DNA from: Mesotaenium endlicherianum
Lineage: Eukaryota > Streptophyta > Zygnematophyceae > Zygnematales > Mesotaeniaceae
Length of the DNA: 64,000 nucleotides
Assembly: GCA_009602735.1 (NCBI GenBank)
Contig: WELA01005067.1
Span: forward strand, 111,110-175,109
Reading direction: 5' to 3'
The translations under genes were made by a program, and so were the position numbers. The notes beneath the pieces are model-generated. The model saw only the letters and a program-made list of their open reading frames with translations, was not told the DNA's origin and did not search any database. Of the stretch, positions 1 to 12,358 are shown in pieces (within the stretch, counting starts at the first letter, position 1; every line of letters begins with the position of its first letter).

Positions 1-1713
1 GGGGTAAAGAAGGAGAAAACCGAAATTTTTCAAATGAAGCAATGCAGCAGACACTTACTAACACTCCGAGAAACACAAGGAGGGGTGGGAGGGGGGGGCT
101 CAATCAGGACACACGTTGGTGAACGTAAGTTACCTTCTTCAATGACAGAATACGAGTGACCTATGGCCACAAAGGCACAGGCCAACAAGAAAATGAAGCC
201 GCATCCATTCCCGAGCTATAGGTATTCTATGAAAAAAATGCAATGAGGACGAGGCCGCGTAGAACAAGGAGCAGTCAACACAAATTGCAATTAAGAGATT
301 TCCAAAATAAGAATGGTCACAATGCAAGGCACTCTATATTTTAATCAACTGACAGGAAGGAAGTCGAGGCTGCGTTCTCAAGCAGGACTCATTCTCAGCC
401 GAAAGCAGGTGTCAAACCAAAATGCAACTGAAAGATACTCACAAAGTGGGCCCCACATATTTACCTTGGAGTCTGAAGAACCTCTTGGGTCTTCTGGTAA
501 GTAGATATGTGGTGATCAACGTGTGAGGGACAAAAGATTGTCCTCTAGAACATGCTCCAACAGTTGGCTCCACTTCACGAACTGCCGTAGGGCTAGGTCG
601 GGTCAATTTTCACCGGGTAAGATAAAGCACCCGCTACACCAGATTAATAGCTGTCAAGCTGGATCTGCGATGATAGAACTGGGGATGATCTTCTTATATA
701 GCCAGCAACTAGAAGTGATGCAAACGTGAAGCTTGAGCGAGGCGTACCATCACGAAAACTTCGAACATACGCCTTTCTCCATAACGGATCTCGCACGTCA
801 TTGGCTGCTGGGTCCATGGCGGGTGGTCGTTGAGAGAGCCGGGGGCAGCCGGGGGCAGCCGGAGGTGCCTTCTCTGAACTATCATTCTTGTCTAACTGTC
901 GTATTGTGGCATCGGATCGGCGTGGATCTGGGTCAACGTGTGCCAGTGCACGTCAGGTAAAGGTTCAAGCTTGCCAAGCGGTTTCTAGGAAGTTTACTCT
1001 TGCCTTCGGCCAATACTGCCAGGCTCTTTGTTGAATATGATTGGTTACATCTGGCATCATCAAAACTTAAACGTCCACGTCAAATCGAGCGACCGAAGTG
1101 GACTGAAGGCATGAAACCACACGAAGAGGATACGGTGCCAGAATGCCGAACTCCCAACCTTCAATCCCTAAGCTAATAATGACATGCTTCTGCAACACAG
1201 GTATGATGCAGATTCTCAATATGATGATTGAGAATGCAACTCTTGCGCGATAGATGCCAAACTATGTTGACTTACATGGATCTTGCCGATCGGGCGGACA
1301 ATATGTGCTTCTTTCCAGTTTACTACTCAAGCAAACTGGTTGACTTCTTCTTGAAGAAGCGGTTTGTGATATCGTGGCATGCGGCCCGCGAGGCTGGTTC
1401 ACATTGGTTGACACAAGGCCCAAGATGAAGATTTACACTTTTTCATATTTTTAATGTTTTAAAATCTTTCAGAATTGAGAATTACCTCGACTGGAATCTT
1501 TGCCGTACGTCGGGAGTGGACGTTTCAGGAAATCACGCATTTCTTTAAGTGACTAGCAAATATTCGTTTCGGATGTTTTTCTCAAACACAAAACAATTTT
1601 CTAAATAGTGTTCGATGTTCATGGGCGTCAGGCCCCACGCTGAAAATGGTCGACGGGCGAAACGGCCGGTATCGGCGACGTTTAGACAGCCGGTGGGGCC
1701 GTTTCCATCCTTA
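1..1713. other. No supportable gene
   Basis: I see only short open stretches in all frames, without splice-site patterns or recognisable domains. At about 845-866 a short GC-rich unit (GCCGGGGGCA) is repeated in tandem. A TATA-like stretch (CTTATATAGCC) lies near 694-704 but no convincing coding region follows it. The flank at 1711-1713 supplies the left target duplication of the MITE. Confidence 0.5.
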
Positions 1714-2291
1714 GGGCCAGTTTAGAGTGGGCAAAACTGAGCGATTCTATTCTATTCGACTGTACCTGCATGTACCTGATAGTACAACGCGTCTTTTTTA
1801 GTTCGAGAAATGGTCATGTTTCGTTGTTTACAGTGCACTTACGCGGGCTGCTTTCTATTCAACTATTTGACGTTTAAAATTGAAATATGACGAAAATTGA
1901 ACTGAATAGGTCAAAACGCAAATGACCTCGAGAGGTCATTTGCGTTTTCAGGAATCGACACACACCTCCTATCTTTCTATTCCGGAGTCATCGGTCGTGC
2001 CAAGTACACGTGAAAGTCGACTAATCCATCCCCCCTCTACCAATGTTTTTCTGGATGTGACCTATTCCGCCGCTAAAAGAGGTGATACAAATTGCGAAGC
2101 TGGTAATAGGAGAATTTAACGGTCGATGGAATAGTTGGGACGAGTGCTCATTGTAAACCAAGAGTTCAAATTTGGTGACTTTTTCATCTGGATAGGTTTT
2201 TTAACTATTGAGTTTCAGAATAGCGCCCAAATCGGAAAAGCGCGATGAGCGGAATAGAACATCGTCGCGAGTGCCCACTCTAAACTGGCCC
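1714..2291. mobile_element. PIF/Harbinger (Tourist-like) MITE, 578 bp
   Basis: The ends are perfect 20-bp inverted repeats: GGGCCAGTTTAGAGTGGGCA at 1714-1733 and its complement at 2272-2291. A looser similarity continues inward. The element is flanked by the trinucleotide TTA on both sides (1711-1713 and 2292-2294). A 3-bp TTA/TAA duplication together with ends starting GGGCC is the established signature of PIF/Harbinger and Tourist MITEs. There is no transposase frame inside, so it is non-autonomous and would depend on a Harbinger transposase elsewhere. The perfect ends and duplication suggest a fairly recent insertion. A Tc1/mariner MITE with a TA duplication is the alternative. Confidence 0.85.
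1913..1948. repeat. Perfect 17-bp inverted repeat with 2-nt spacer
   Basis: Two 17-base arms (left arm AAAACGCAAATGACCTC) are exact reverse complements separated by GA, with a CTCGAG core. The structure is near the middle of the MITE and would form a strong hairpin in single-stranded DNA or RNA. Confidence 0.9.
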
Positions 2292-3629
2292 TTATATTGG
2301 CTGGGAAACATGATTCAATTTAGGCGCATATTGATTGTCCTCCTCCGGACACACTACAATTTACTCTCATCGGCCACCTATCGTGCGAGAATTTACCAAT
2401 ATTGTCGAGAGATTGCCACCTCAACAAGACGGTGGTGGCGCACCCACAGAAATAGTGGACTGACCTACTATCTCAGAGGTTGAAGTTGACACTTAGCGTA
2501 CATTCAAATAACCAACTTTGTCTGCTAAGGTCAAAACGGTGACAAGGTCACTCAGGTTACATTCCACCTGCTGCATTGAAATGTTTCCAGCTACGATCGA
2601 GTGTCACTTATCCAACTCGAATACAGTAGGTCATTTCATTTCTTCTTCAAGTGAACTTTACACCCACAATGTCATAGATAGAAAACCAACTTTATACCAA
2701 GCTTTTGTCCATCTTCCTCGCAGTGTTTTTGATTCCACCCTCGCAAGAGATTGTCTCAACCATACTTGCTGAACATCCTATCTACCACCATGTTGAGTTG
2801 GAGTCATTCCATCGAAAATGCAAAGATGCAAAATTGCCATTTGCCTACAGGCGCTAATAATATACATATAGACAAAGACAAAATAAAATTATAGTGCTCA
2901 AATGTATACTTTGTATGCCTCATGTACATGTCAGTTCTATAGCATACAACATTTACATACAAATTTTGTCATGCTAATCCAGTTTACACCAGCAGGGTGT
3001 GTTGTTCCCTGACCCATAATTTGGCCACCTGCTTTATGAACCTGTAGGCTAATTTGTATCATATACATACCACTAACTTCAACGTAATAGCATGTGTACT
3101 ACATGATCCTACCATAGCCTCTGATGCTTGGGATAAGGTGATTCAAATCTGCTTGATGGAGATTCTGTTTGCTGAGATCCGCGACGCCTTCATACAGGTG
3201 TCCTTCTCCCTCGCCCTGCAACCAACAAATGGAAGGAAGCTAGTTGAGGGCCAAAGGCATACATCTGGTATACGACTCGCAACTTATGCATGTTGATAAC
3301 AATTACCAACTCGTATCTTGATGCAGGTGGTGACACCACCTTTACGTCCAGCTATGCGATTTGAAAACTGCATCAATAGGAATTAATGATACAGCAAGAA
3401 GCTGAAAAGGCCTGCTTTGGCAGCAACATTGTACACCCTGCCATGCACTGATACCGTTTGCGCCTTCTGTTAATGTGCATGGATCGAGCCTGTCTGTAGT
3501 GCCATTGCACCAACCAACCCATTTAAATGTGAGGTTATAGCATGCTTGCCCTATCCACAGCCCATGACATTTCCCTCAACTAAAACTATACTGCGTATGA
3601 GGGCGTAAGTATTAGGCACGGAAACCCAC
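2292..3629. other. Mostly non-coding; possible extra exon on the minus strand
   Basis: AT-rich DNA without a clear gene. On the minus strand an acceptor-like TTGGTTGCAG ends at 3216 and is followed by an open stretch of about 35 codons, from 3215 down to about 3110. This could be a downstream exon of the putative gene at 3630-4437, but the phase of the preceding donor does not fit it simply, so I do not call it an exon. Confidence 0.35.
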
Positions 3630-4437
3630 CTCTCTCATTTTCTTTCTCCTTCCCCTTCATCTTCATCGCGTATGCCATCACTTTGGCCATCATAGAGTCA
3701 TGCTCATCTCTGTAATCAGCCTTCTCCTTCAACCAAATGAATTTCCAGGGATAGTGCGACTTCATCACTCTCAGTGCCACCCATTTCAAAGAATTTTTTG
3801 TGAGAACATACCTGTGTGGCTCATCCACGAATTGAACCTTCTTCTCCTCCAGACCCTCTTCTATAACCTTGTTGATATGGCGCTTCATCTCTGACCTCGA
3901 TGACTTCCGTTCACTCTTTAACCTCTGTAAGCAAATAAACCACAGCCACACACAAATAAATCACTAACATGTAGAACCACCATTTGAACTTCAATTGCAG
4001 CTGATATTTATAACACAATTATGACATAATGTACTCCTGTGTAACAAGCATGTCAGTAGCATCCCCACTCTCTAAGACATCAATAATAAAACGATGTTGG
4101 CTCTTCATATAACTTGTCATACACAGACTATCTTACATGCAACGTAATTTAAACTTTTATAATACAAAATTGAGCTCACCTTCATTATACCTTCCAGAAG
4201 TTTCCTACCCATAGCCTCCCTCTCCTCGTTCGCGTGTATGTACACCACAAGGTCCCCCGGTTGTGCTTTATCCATGTCAAGACCTTCGAATACCAGCTGC
4301 GTGTGTGAGTCCCCTAGGCGCATGAGCACCTTCAATACCATCTCTTGCTGCTTAACTTGTTCCATTGGGTTTCTGTCTAACCTGAATGAGACATTCAACT
4401 CACGCCTATTGTCCCACACCTCACTTACAGCGTCAGC
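3630..4437 (-). CDS. Putative two-exon gene fragment, unknown function
   Basis: Two minus-strand open blocks are bounded by good splice signals. The first, 4437-4180 (86 codons), follows an acceptor (CGTTGTGCAG) and ends at AAG|GTGAGC. The second, 3924-3630, follows TTGCTTACAG and ends at a GTGGGT donor-like site. Both use phase 0 at their shared junction, so the 255-bp gap reads as an intron. The predicted protein is charged and soluble, with no signal peptide or membrane segment. It includes the patches QPGDLVVYIHANEERE and FVDEPHRYVLTKNSLKW. I do not recognise the family, and no start codon or terminal exon can be fixed. It may be a host gene or an old transposon-captured gene. Blastx against charophyte proteins would decide. 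Confidence 0.4.
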
Positions 4438-4485
4438 CTGCACAACGACCAAAGGATGTGCTAAGTTATCACACACTACAAACAA

Positions 4486-5934
4486 ACGAGTTTACACGTC
4501 ATATGAATGCAAGAGCAAACACAAAAAGCAGGCGTAGTAAAGCTTGTCATGTCATACACAGGTATATGCTTCCAATTCTACAAGCTGAGTTCCAACGGTG
4601 CATCTTATCAATTTATCTCCAACTCTGTCCAGCTCATTTCAATTATTGCTCTTCACAATAAACAGAATGCCTACCTCATTGCACTCTTTGTGCAACAAAA
4701 TTTGTACACCATATGTAAGAAGCAAAAAAGATACAAGCACATAAGAAAATATTGAAAGGCAATTCTACTCTCAATTCTGTTAAGTGACAATAGAAGAAAT
4801 ACAAGTGTTCAGTAAATGAATCAACGCCACAATGGGTTGCTTTCAAAAACAGCTTATCCTCAAATCGGCTGGCTTCACGGCCCTTGGAAGTTGGTTGAAC
4901 AGATTTTGTTCCTCGCGAATTCTCCCACAAAAACTCCCCTCATCTCTAAGGTCATAGATTTACAAAGTGCATTTTTTTAGTTCCTTGGAAGTATGTTTTG
5001 ATTGCATCGAAGTGTAGAGTGTATTTTTGTGGTCATTTTGATATAAAGTTCATCGAATTTGGTTAAGTATTGAGAGAATTATGAATTTCCAAAGTCTAAT
5101 TAGTTTTGAGGTCGGTTGACGCCTGTCCTTATTTTGCGGTGAGCGCGACCGTCTGATTGACCGACAGCGTCGAGCGATCTGGCCCGTTAGAGTGAAATCG
5201 AACCTTCACGTAATTTCGACTGACGCGGAGTGCCGACTAGGTCGATTACCTAGAAATTGCGGATTAGCCTAGCGCGTCTAAGTTAGTATATTCTAGATAT
5301 TTCGATGCATGCATGTGGACGTCAAATGAGCCCGACACGTCAGATGAGACTGATCTGGCTTTCTCACGAATATTTCGGAAGGGACGATTTGACAAACACT
5401 TAGGAAAATCCGTTGCTAAGCGGCCCTCCCGCCTAGGGGCGAGCGGCCGTTGTAGAAAACTATAAATAGACATAACTACTTCATTTCTCATCAGTTTTCA
5501 CTTCTGTAAATTTCTACGGGTTTGTAATGACAAGGCCTTTCATCCTAGTCCATTTGTGAGCACTTTCTTGCCACTCAAAATGTTGAGTAATTTTCCTAAG
5601 CTTTCTTAGTGATATGCCGCTGCACTCTTTAGTATGATTGCAACTAGTTCCTTTCCTCGTGAGTTACTACGCTTCCACTAAGGCACTCTGCCCCTTTCAC
5701 TTTCAGCCATCTCATTCACAACAGGAACTAATTGCACTAATTGTGCTAACATTGCCATCATTGGCTAGTCCTCCAAATCAATAAGAGTTGTGTTTATGCG
5801 GCCTGTCTGCTCTTTACTGAATTTAGCGTCGGCTCATCCGCAGGGCTTTGTGTCACGGCTATACCATTCTGAATTCTGACATTACTACCCAGGTCTTCTC
5901 TAACTCTCCTCCTGAAACTTGCTTGGACTACAGG
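4486..5934. other. Gene-poor stretch with one promoter-like TATA box
   Basis: No coding region can be supported. Around 5461-5468 a TATAAATA box sits in a GC-rich context, followed about 30 bases downstream by a pyrimidine-rich stretch and CATTTCTCATCAG. This looks like a core promoter or the U3/R boundary of a solo LTR, but I find no matching second copy or terminal repeats. On the minus strand near 5915 an acceptor-like TTTCAG leads into a short open stretch that could belong to the interrupted frame next door. Confidence 0.35.
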
Positions 5935-6186
5935 TTACAATAAAGTACCGGAACTAGAGGTGGTGATGTGTGTATGCTCTGCTATACGCTCTCCCTCAGA
6001 TTCAGGCGTTGTTTCTATTGCAAATTGAAGTGACGATTGTCTCTCAGTTTCGTTCTCAAACACAGACGTGGGGTCCACTATGGTATGAATCCTAGGCACC
6101 TTTTTACTTCCTGTCTGGGGGCTACAAAAAGTTTTAGGCGTGCTTGATGTTTCTATTTCCCCCCGCAATTGCTCCACGACTCCACC
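5935..6186 (-). pseudogene. 3' half of an unknown open frame split by a retroelement
   Basis: A minus-strand open stretch of about 80 codons runs from the left target duplication of the chromovirus to a stop at 5935. It is rich in Ser, Thr and Glu (for example TPESEGERIAEHTH) and has no recognised domain. The other half lies beyond the chromovirus at 12868-13276, on the same strand. The ACCTT duplication on both sides shows that the two halves were contiguous before insertion. The function is unknown. It could be a host gene or part of an older element. Confidence 0.4.
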
Positions 6187-6191
6187 ACCTT

Positions 6192-6698
6192 TGTAGTGAA
6201 ACAGATAGATGAAGTACTTTGTGAAATATAATACTTTATCTATTCAAGACAAGGATCTTTGAACACAAGTGGTAGCTTCTTGAAAGAGAGATGGCTTCTT
6301 GAAAGTTAATCATTCCTGGATTTTGGCAAGTACAAGAGTGATTCTGGAATGTCTTTCTATGTTCTAGCTCTTATTTATATACTTGCTAAATAAGTAATTT
6401 CTAGGAAGGTGTATGTTGATGTGTTGGCACCCAACACATCCCAAAACTTGCCACCTCTTTCTAGAATAATGTACACATGTCCTTTTGACCTAAAAATGGC
6501 ACATTTGACTTTTGCCACGTGGAGTTCTTCTAGGTCTTTCCTCTAACTTCGAAAATGCCTTAGAAGGTTCAAAGGACATGAACCAAGGCACTAGAGTACC
6601 TATTCACACTTGAATCCACACAATACTACTCCAAATATATTTGAAAACATTAAAATATATGCAAACTAATATATAATAACTAATATATAATCACCTCC
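6192..6698 (-). repeat. 3' LTR of the 6-13 kb chromovirus
   Basis: It matches 12359-12862 over nearly its full length, starting TGTAGTGAAACAGATAGAT on the plus strand. A purine tract (GGCGGGGAGG read on the minus strand) lies at its inner edge and would serve as the polypurine tract. The inner few bases differ from the other LTR, so the edge is approximate. Confidence 0.88.
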
Positions 6699-7546
6699 CC
6701 GCCAGAAAAAGCGACGTCTCGGCGCGTCAAGTCAGGTCTTACACATGTGGAGCAGACTATTCAACAGCTTCAAGTCAGATGCCACACATGTGAAGAGGAT
6801 TAGTCCAAGGCGCCAAGTCAGGTGCTACACATGTAAGGTAGACTAGGCAAGGTCGTGGGTGGTGTGACCTTATTGGCTAGCCTACTCCTTAATGATACAG
6901 AAAATTGTACAAGTTGGCCCAGAATCTGCCACGAATTCAAAAATTTATAGCGTCCACAGAACTGCTTCAAATCTAAAAATTTGAGTGCCAAACGGACCGC
7001 GTTGGAGAACTTTACCAGGTCACCAAATTTGAGAGCATTCTAATTTTTGGAGTGTCGTTGAGAGCTGAGAGAGTAGGCACTCCTCCAAATCTGTGCAGAA
7101 ACTTCTAAGAATCATAAGTCCTTCTATGCTTCTCCTAATTCTGCAAACTAAGTCTCAAACTGGGCGCAGTAAGAATTTCTACCAGAGTCTTGAGTTTCAG
7201 AGCATTCCAAGTTCAGGGGAGGGCACAATGTTAGAAGGCATATTCTGCCCTAACAATGCCAGCAGCTTGACCCCCTTTTGCTTAGAGCATCATATCTCTC
7301 TCACCAATGCTCCAAATTGAGCAAACTTGGACTCTGAAAGACCGGCTACTTATGGACTATAGCCAGGTAAATTTTCAAAATTTATTATGCAGAGACCTAT
7401 CACCAGTAGCAATTTTAGTTTTATGTTCAGAAATTGTGAGAAGAGAAGAGTGTCTAATGTCAATTTTTCCTCTTTCTTGTTCTTGCAGGCTGCCTCCAAG
7501 GGGTCTTCTGCTGCTTCTTGATGGTGGCAGGCTGCCTCCCTGAAGT

Positions 7547-8122
7547 CTACAGGCTTCTAGTAGAGAGACTTGGGGCTGGTCCAAGATGGGGGTTGGCGGC
7601 ATGGAAGCGCTTCAACTTTCTCTGAACTTTGTCAAGGTAGTGCGCCGCCACCCAACTATTCTCCGAATCTGGATATCCTTTCCACTTGATCAAGTATTGC
7701 TGCTGTCTCCTGAGATTTCTCATAGCCACTATGTCTTCCACTTCGTACTCCAAATGATCATCCACTATTGTTGGGGCTGGTGGAATTGTCACACGTTCTA
7801 GGAACTTGTTGTCGGGTTGCACATACGGCTTGAAGAGGGAAGCGTGGAATACGGGGTCGATATGCACAGTCTGGGGAAGTTCTAGCTTGAAAGCGAAGGG
7901 GTTGACTTGCTGGATAATCTTGAAGGGTCCCAAATACTTGGGAGAGAACTTGCTGCCGGCAGGCCTGTTGTTCAGGGAAATATTCTTGGATGATAGTAAC
8001 ACGTTGTCACCCACTCTGTACGTAATTTCTCTTCTGGATCTGTTCGCCACTCTTGCTTGAGCATCTTGCGCGTGTTGTAGAGCTTTCTTCGCTGCTGTAA
8101 GGGCTGCTTCTAATGTCTCCAT
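7547..8122 (-). other. Integrase C-terminus and chromodomain region (fossil part)
   Basis: The translated minus strand shows a GPF/Y-type integrase tail (KYLGPFKII, then FHASLFKPY) followed by a chromodomain (YEVEDIVAMR, then YLIKWKGYPDSENSWV). Chromodomains of this kind bind methylated histone tails and steer integration in chromoviruses. The region belongs to the 6192-12862 element. Confidence 0.9.
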
Positions 8123-8227
8123 AAAATTGGTGGCTGCAGGTACTTCATCAAGGCCAGCCGTGAAGCTCAGTGTCGTGGTTGGATGGAAGCCATAATTGAG
8201 AAAGAATGGGGACTCTTGGGTAGAGGC

Positions 8228-8860
8228 CTACGTAGTGTTGTTGTAGGCAAACTCGAGGGGGGTCAAGTACATGTCCCAGTCTTGCTCGAGGGTAGACACG
8301 TAGGCCTTTAGAGAGGTCTTTAGGGTACAATTCATACGCTCGATTTGCCCATCTGATTGTGGGTGGTAGGCAGTAGACATATCCAGCGATGTACCCAAGT
8401 TCTTGAAGAGATTTTTCCAGAAATGGCTTGTGAATCTTGGATCTCTATCTGACACAATTCTTGATGGTAGTCCATGGAGTCGGAAGATGTTGTCAAAGAT
8501 GAGTCTTGCAAGTTGTGGTGCTGTAGCCTTAGTCGTCGTGGGAATAAAATGAGCCATCTTGGTAAGTCTGTCCACCGCCGTGAGTATTGCATTATGGCCT
8601 CGAGGTGTCACGGGCAAGTCCACGATAAGGTCCATTGAGATGTCCGTCCATTGTCTTTCGGGGATTGGTAGTGGTTGGAGGAGTCCTCCCGCCTTTTGCG
8701 ATGATGGCTTGATTCTTTGGCATGTGTCACAGCTCCTGCAGTACTCCTTGACTTGCTTAGACATGCCTGGCCAACAGTAAGTCCTAGCTAGAACGCCCGT
8801 GGTCCTTAGGATTCCAAAGTGTCCTCCAAGAGGGTTGTCGTGTGCTTCTCGTAGAAGCAA
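8228..8860 (-). other. Integrase core region (fossil part)
   Basis: It contains the integrase zinc-binding region (H...H, then CRSCDTCQR) and the catalytic core with DLIVDLP, SDRDPRFTS and YHPQSDGQIER, the usual D,D,E surroundings of Ty3/Gypsy integrases. It belongs to the 6192-12862 element. One ambiguous base lies just upstream at 8894. Confidence 0.92.
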
Positions 8861-8879
8861 GAGCCGGAGGTCTAAGTCA

Positions 8880-11132
8880 TTAGGAACACATCTNCCATCT
8901 CTGGCCCGTGTCTTGCCTCACCCAATAATTGCCTTCTTGCTTTTTGTATGGGTCCAAGGCTGCTTCTCTGTTCTTGTAGTAAGGGTCTCTTTCATAGGCG
9001 GCTGAAAATCGAGCTTCCAGATCTGTCTTCAGGGATACCATCACTGCATTTAATTGCAGTCTTGAGAGGGGGTCAGCCGGGTTTGTCTTGCCGGGCTGGT
9101 ACTGAATCGTGATGTTGTATTGTTGCAAGTATCCGCTCCATCTTGCTTGTCTCCTTGAGAGATACGGCTGCGTTTGGAGGTGCTTTAACGCCTCGTGGTC
9201 CGTGGTGACCAGTACTTTGCGTCCTTCAACGTAGCAGCGCCAAACCTTCAAGGCATGTACAATCGCCAATGCCTCTCGCTCCGTGGTTGTATAATTTTGC
9301 TCGGCTGGATTTAGCTTCCTTGACTCGTAGGCGATGGGCTGCAGTCCCTTGCCTTGGTCTTGAAGCAGGATTGCTCCTATTGCATAGGAAGATGCATCGG
9401 TGATGACGTGGAAGGGCCAATCTGGGTTTGGACTTGGGAGTGTGAGCACCGGGGATGTGGTCAATCTTCGCTTTAACTCTTGAAATGCCTCTTCCTCTTT
9501 CTCGGTCCATGTATATAGCCTGTCCTTCTTGAGTAGATCTGTCAGGGGGGCTGCTATGTGCGAGAAGCCTTGGATGAATTTTCTGTACCAATTGGCAAAT
9601 CCCAAGAATGACTGGAGTTCTTTCTTGGTCGTGGGGGTTGGCCATTCCTCCACCACCGTGGTCTTCTTGGGGTCCATCTTGATGCCATCAGCAGTCACGT
9701 GGAGACCTAGGAACTCCACTTCTTGTTTGGCAAACTCGCACTTTGACTCCTTCGCAAATAGCTTGTTTTGCTTCAATACTTCAAGGACTTCTTTCAAGTG
9801 TCTCGCATGCTCTTCAAGGGTCTTGCTGTAGATAAGGATGTCATCGATGAATACCACCACAAATCTGTCCAACATGGGCTGAAATATGGTGTTCATCATA
9901 GTCATGAAAGTTGCTGGCGCGTTGGTGAGTCCAAATGGCAGGACCATGAACTCAAAATGTCCATATCTTGTCCTGAATGCCGTCTTCTCTATGTCCGGTT
10001 CTGCGATGCGAATCTGGTGGTAGCCGCTCCGTAAGTCAATCTTCGTGAAGTACTTGGCTCCAACCAGCCGGTCCATGAGCTCATCCATGCGCGGCAGCGG
10101 GTATCGATTCTTGATGGTGATCTTGTTGAGGGCGCGATAGTCCACACACATCCTCAAGGTACCATCTTTCTTCTTGACAAATAGCACCGGGGCTCCAAAT
10201 GGCGACTTGCTAGGTCGAATGAAGCCATGCTCCAGTAGCTCCTTGATTTGCTTCTTGACTTCGTCTAGCTCCGTGTATGACATTTTGAACGTAGGCCGAG
10301 AGATGGGCTTGCTTCCGGGCTCCAACTCTATCTTGTGGTCTACGAATCTTTTGGGGGGTAGGCCCTTGGGCAATTCCGGGGAGAACACTTCTTTGTAGTC
10401 CTCTAAGACTTCTTGTATCTCCTTGGGAACGGGGCTGCCTTCTTGACTCTCGATGTCTTTCTTGATGTCTTTTGGCGTGATCAAGGCCAAAAGAAGCTCG
10501 TGTCCCTTCCTCACAAGTCTCTTGAGTTGGAGGGCGGACAATAGTATCTCGTGTGCCGGCTTCTGGATGTCTTGGGTCTGGATATTCTGGATTGCGCGCA
10601 AAATACAGATTCTTGAAGTGATGTCATTCTTGATCTTGATAGTACCGGTCCTCCAATCAACTTGGGGGTTGTGCTTGGTCAACCAAGGCGTCCCTAGGAT
10701 GACGTCGTACTTGCCCAATTGCATGGGGGAGAACACTACTCTATCCTTGAAGGACTTGATAGAGAGTGCCAAGGGGTACGTCTTCTTGGAAGGGGTAGTA
10801 TAGGAGAATCCATCGGGCATCATAATCTCCTCGTCGTGGTCAAGAGTTCGCATAGTAATACCGTGCTTGGTGGCAAAATCTGCAGCAATGAAGTTGCCTT
10901 GAGCTCCGCTATCCACCAAGATGTGGACCTTCTCTCCTCCAAGGTAACCTCTCAAACTCATTGGGGCTGGAACGTCGTCTTCAACGGGGGTCTCCACCTC
11001 ACTTGGCGTGTTGCCTTCTCGTGAAGTGGGTCTTGGGGTGGTAGGCTCCTGGCCTACCGGCGCTGTCCGTTTTTTGACAACTTTTTGGGGCATGAAAGTG
11101 CACGATGGCCCTTTTCCTTGCAATAAAAGCAT
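8880..11132 (-). other. Protease, reverse transcriptase and RNase H region (fossil part)
   Basis: In order on the minus strand: retropepsin with VDSGAQGNF; reverse transcriptase with [35 protein letters not shown] and the catalytic FIDDILIYS; and RNase H with [13 protein letters not shown] and [12 protein letters not shown]. The order protease-RT-RNase H-integrase is the Ty3/Gypsy pattern. It belongs to the 6192-12862 element. Confidence 0.95.
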
Positions 11133-12321
11133 AGTCCAGCCGTCATGAGAGCTTCTTTTTCAGCCGGGGAGAGTCTTGCTTTCACTCCTTGCTGGTTTCT
11201 TGCATCATAAGTGTCATTGGAGGGTCTTCCACTCTTCCGGGCAGCCGCGGGGTCCCTTTTAATAACTCCGATTTCCATGGGTGTGGGTCCAGATTCGGAT
11301 GTGGAAGGGGCTGCGTACACCCGCGTCGTCGGTACCCGTGAAGATGAAGGCACGGAGTGCTTGAAATCCAAGGTATCCACCTTTTGGGCCACTTCAATGA
11401 TCTTTGAGAAGTCCGTCAAGTCGCGTAACTCCACTTCCTTTGCCACCTTGGGTTTGAGGCCAAAGATGTAGCGGTCAATCTTCTCCTCGAGAGACATGTT
11501 GGGGATCTCAAGAGTGAGGGCGTGAAATCTGGATGTATACTCTTGAACGGACGTCGTTTGCTTGAGATGGTGGAGCTTTCCTCGGGCAATCTTCTCCGCA
11601 TTGATGGGCATGAATTGCTTCTTGAGGGCCTCACGAAAATCTGCCCATCTTGCATATGATGGTGGGGGCTCTTGGCCGAGCATGGGGTGCGCCATAGCTT
11701 GATATATAGCCGCTTGATAGTTACGCCACCATGATGTTGCTGCTCCTCTAAGTAAGGTAACGGCAAAGGGAACGTAGTCCTCCTCGGGTACTTCAAGGAA
11801 TGCGAGGTACGTCTCCACTTGGTAGAGTCATAAATTCAGGTTGGCACCTTCCCCGGGTTTGAAAGTGTCGGGTTTGCCGGGCTTGCTCTCGTTGGCTCTT
11901 GTGGAGGCGCTTGAGCCGGGGCTGGATTTTGAGCATTGCTCGCAATAGGGGCAACCATGGCAGCCATAGCTTCTCTTGACGCTTGCACGGTTGCTTCATA
12001 GGTGGCCAGGCCCACTTGGTTGTGGACGGTCATTAGGAAGGCTGCCCACTCATTTGCGGGAACTCCTTGTGGTGGGGTCAACTTTGCTATAGCGGCTGCC
12101 ACGGGATTTGACGGTGCTCCTCCTTGTGGTGCTTCTTGTTGTTGCAGATTTCCTTGAGTAGGCTCTCCCATCGACGCTGGAGGAGGGTGTGCTCCTCCTT
12201 GTGGTGCTTCTTGTTGTTGCAGATTTTCTTGAGTGGGCTCTCCCATCGGCGCTGGAGGAGGGTGTCTTGGAGAGGAAGGGCTTCCTTCGAAAGCTTGCTG
12301 TTGGTCTTGAGGATCGGCCAT
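11054..12321 (-). other. gag region (fossil part)
   Basis: The N-terminal part is Gln/Pro/Ala-rich with repeated GEPTQ-type units. It is followed by a Gypsy capsid-like stretch (TSWWRNYQAA, then VQEYTSRFHALTLEIP) and a CCHC zinc knuckle [14 protein letters not shown] typical of nucleocapsid. It overlaps the pol region slightly and belongs to the 6192-12862 element. Confidence 0.88.
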
Positions 12322-12345
12322 CTTCTTGTGCTACCAAAGTGCCTA

Positions 12346-12357
12346 GCTCCGATACCA
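12346..12357 (-). promoter_or_regulatory. Primer-binding site, initiator-Met type
   Basis: Read on the minus strand, TGGTATCGGAGC lies one base inside the 5' LTR. It is one base off the common plant primer-binding site TGGTATCAGAGC, which pairs with the 3' end of initiator tRNA-Met. The same form occurs in the other LTR family of this window. Confidence 0.9.
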
Positions 12358-12358
12358 C

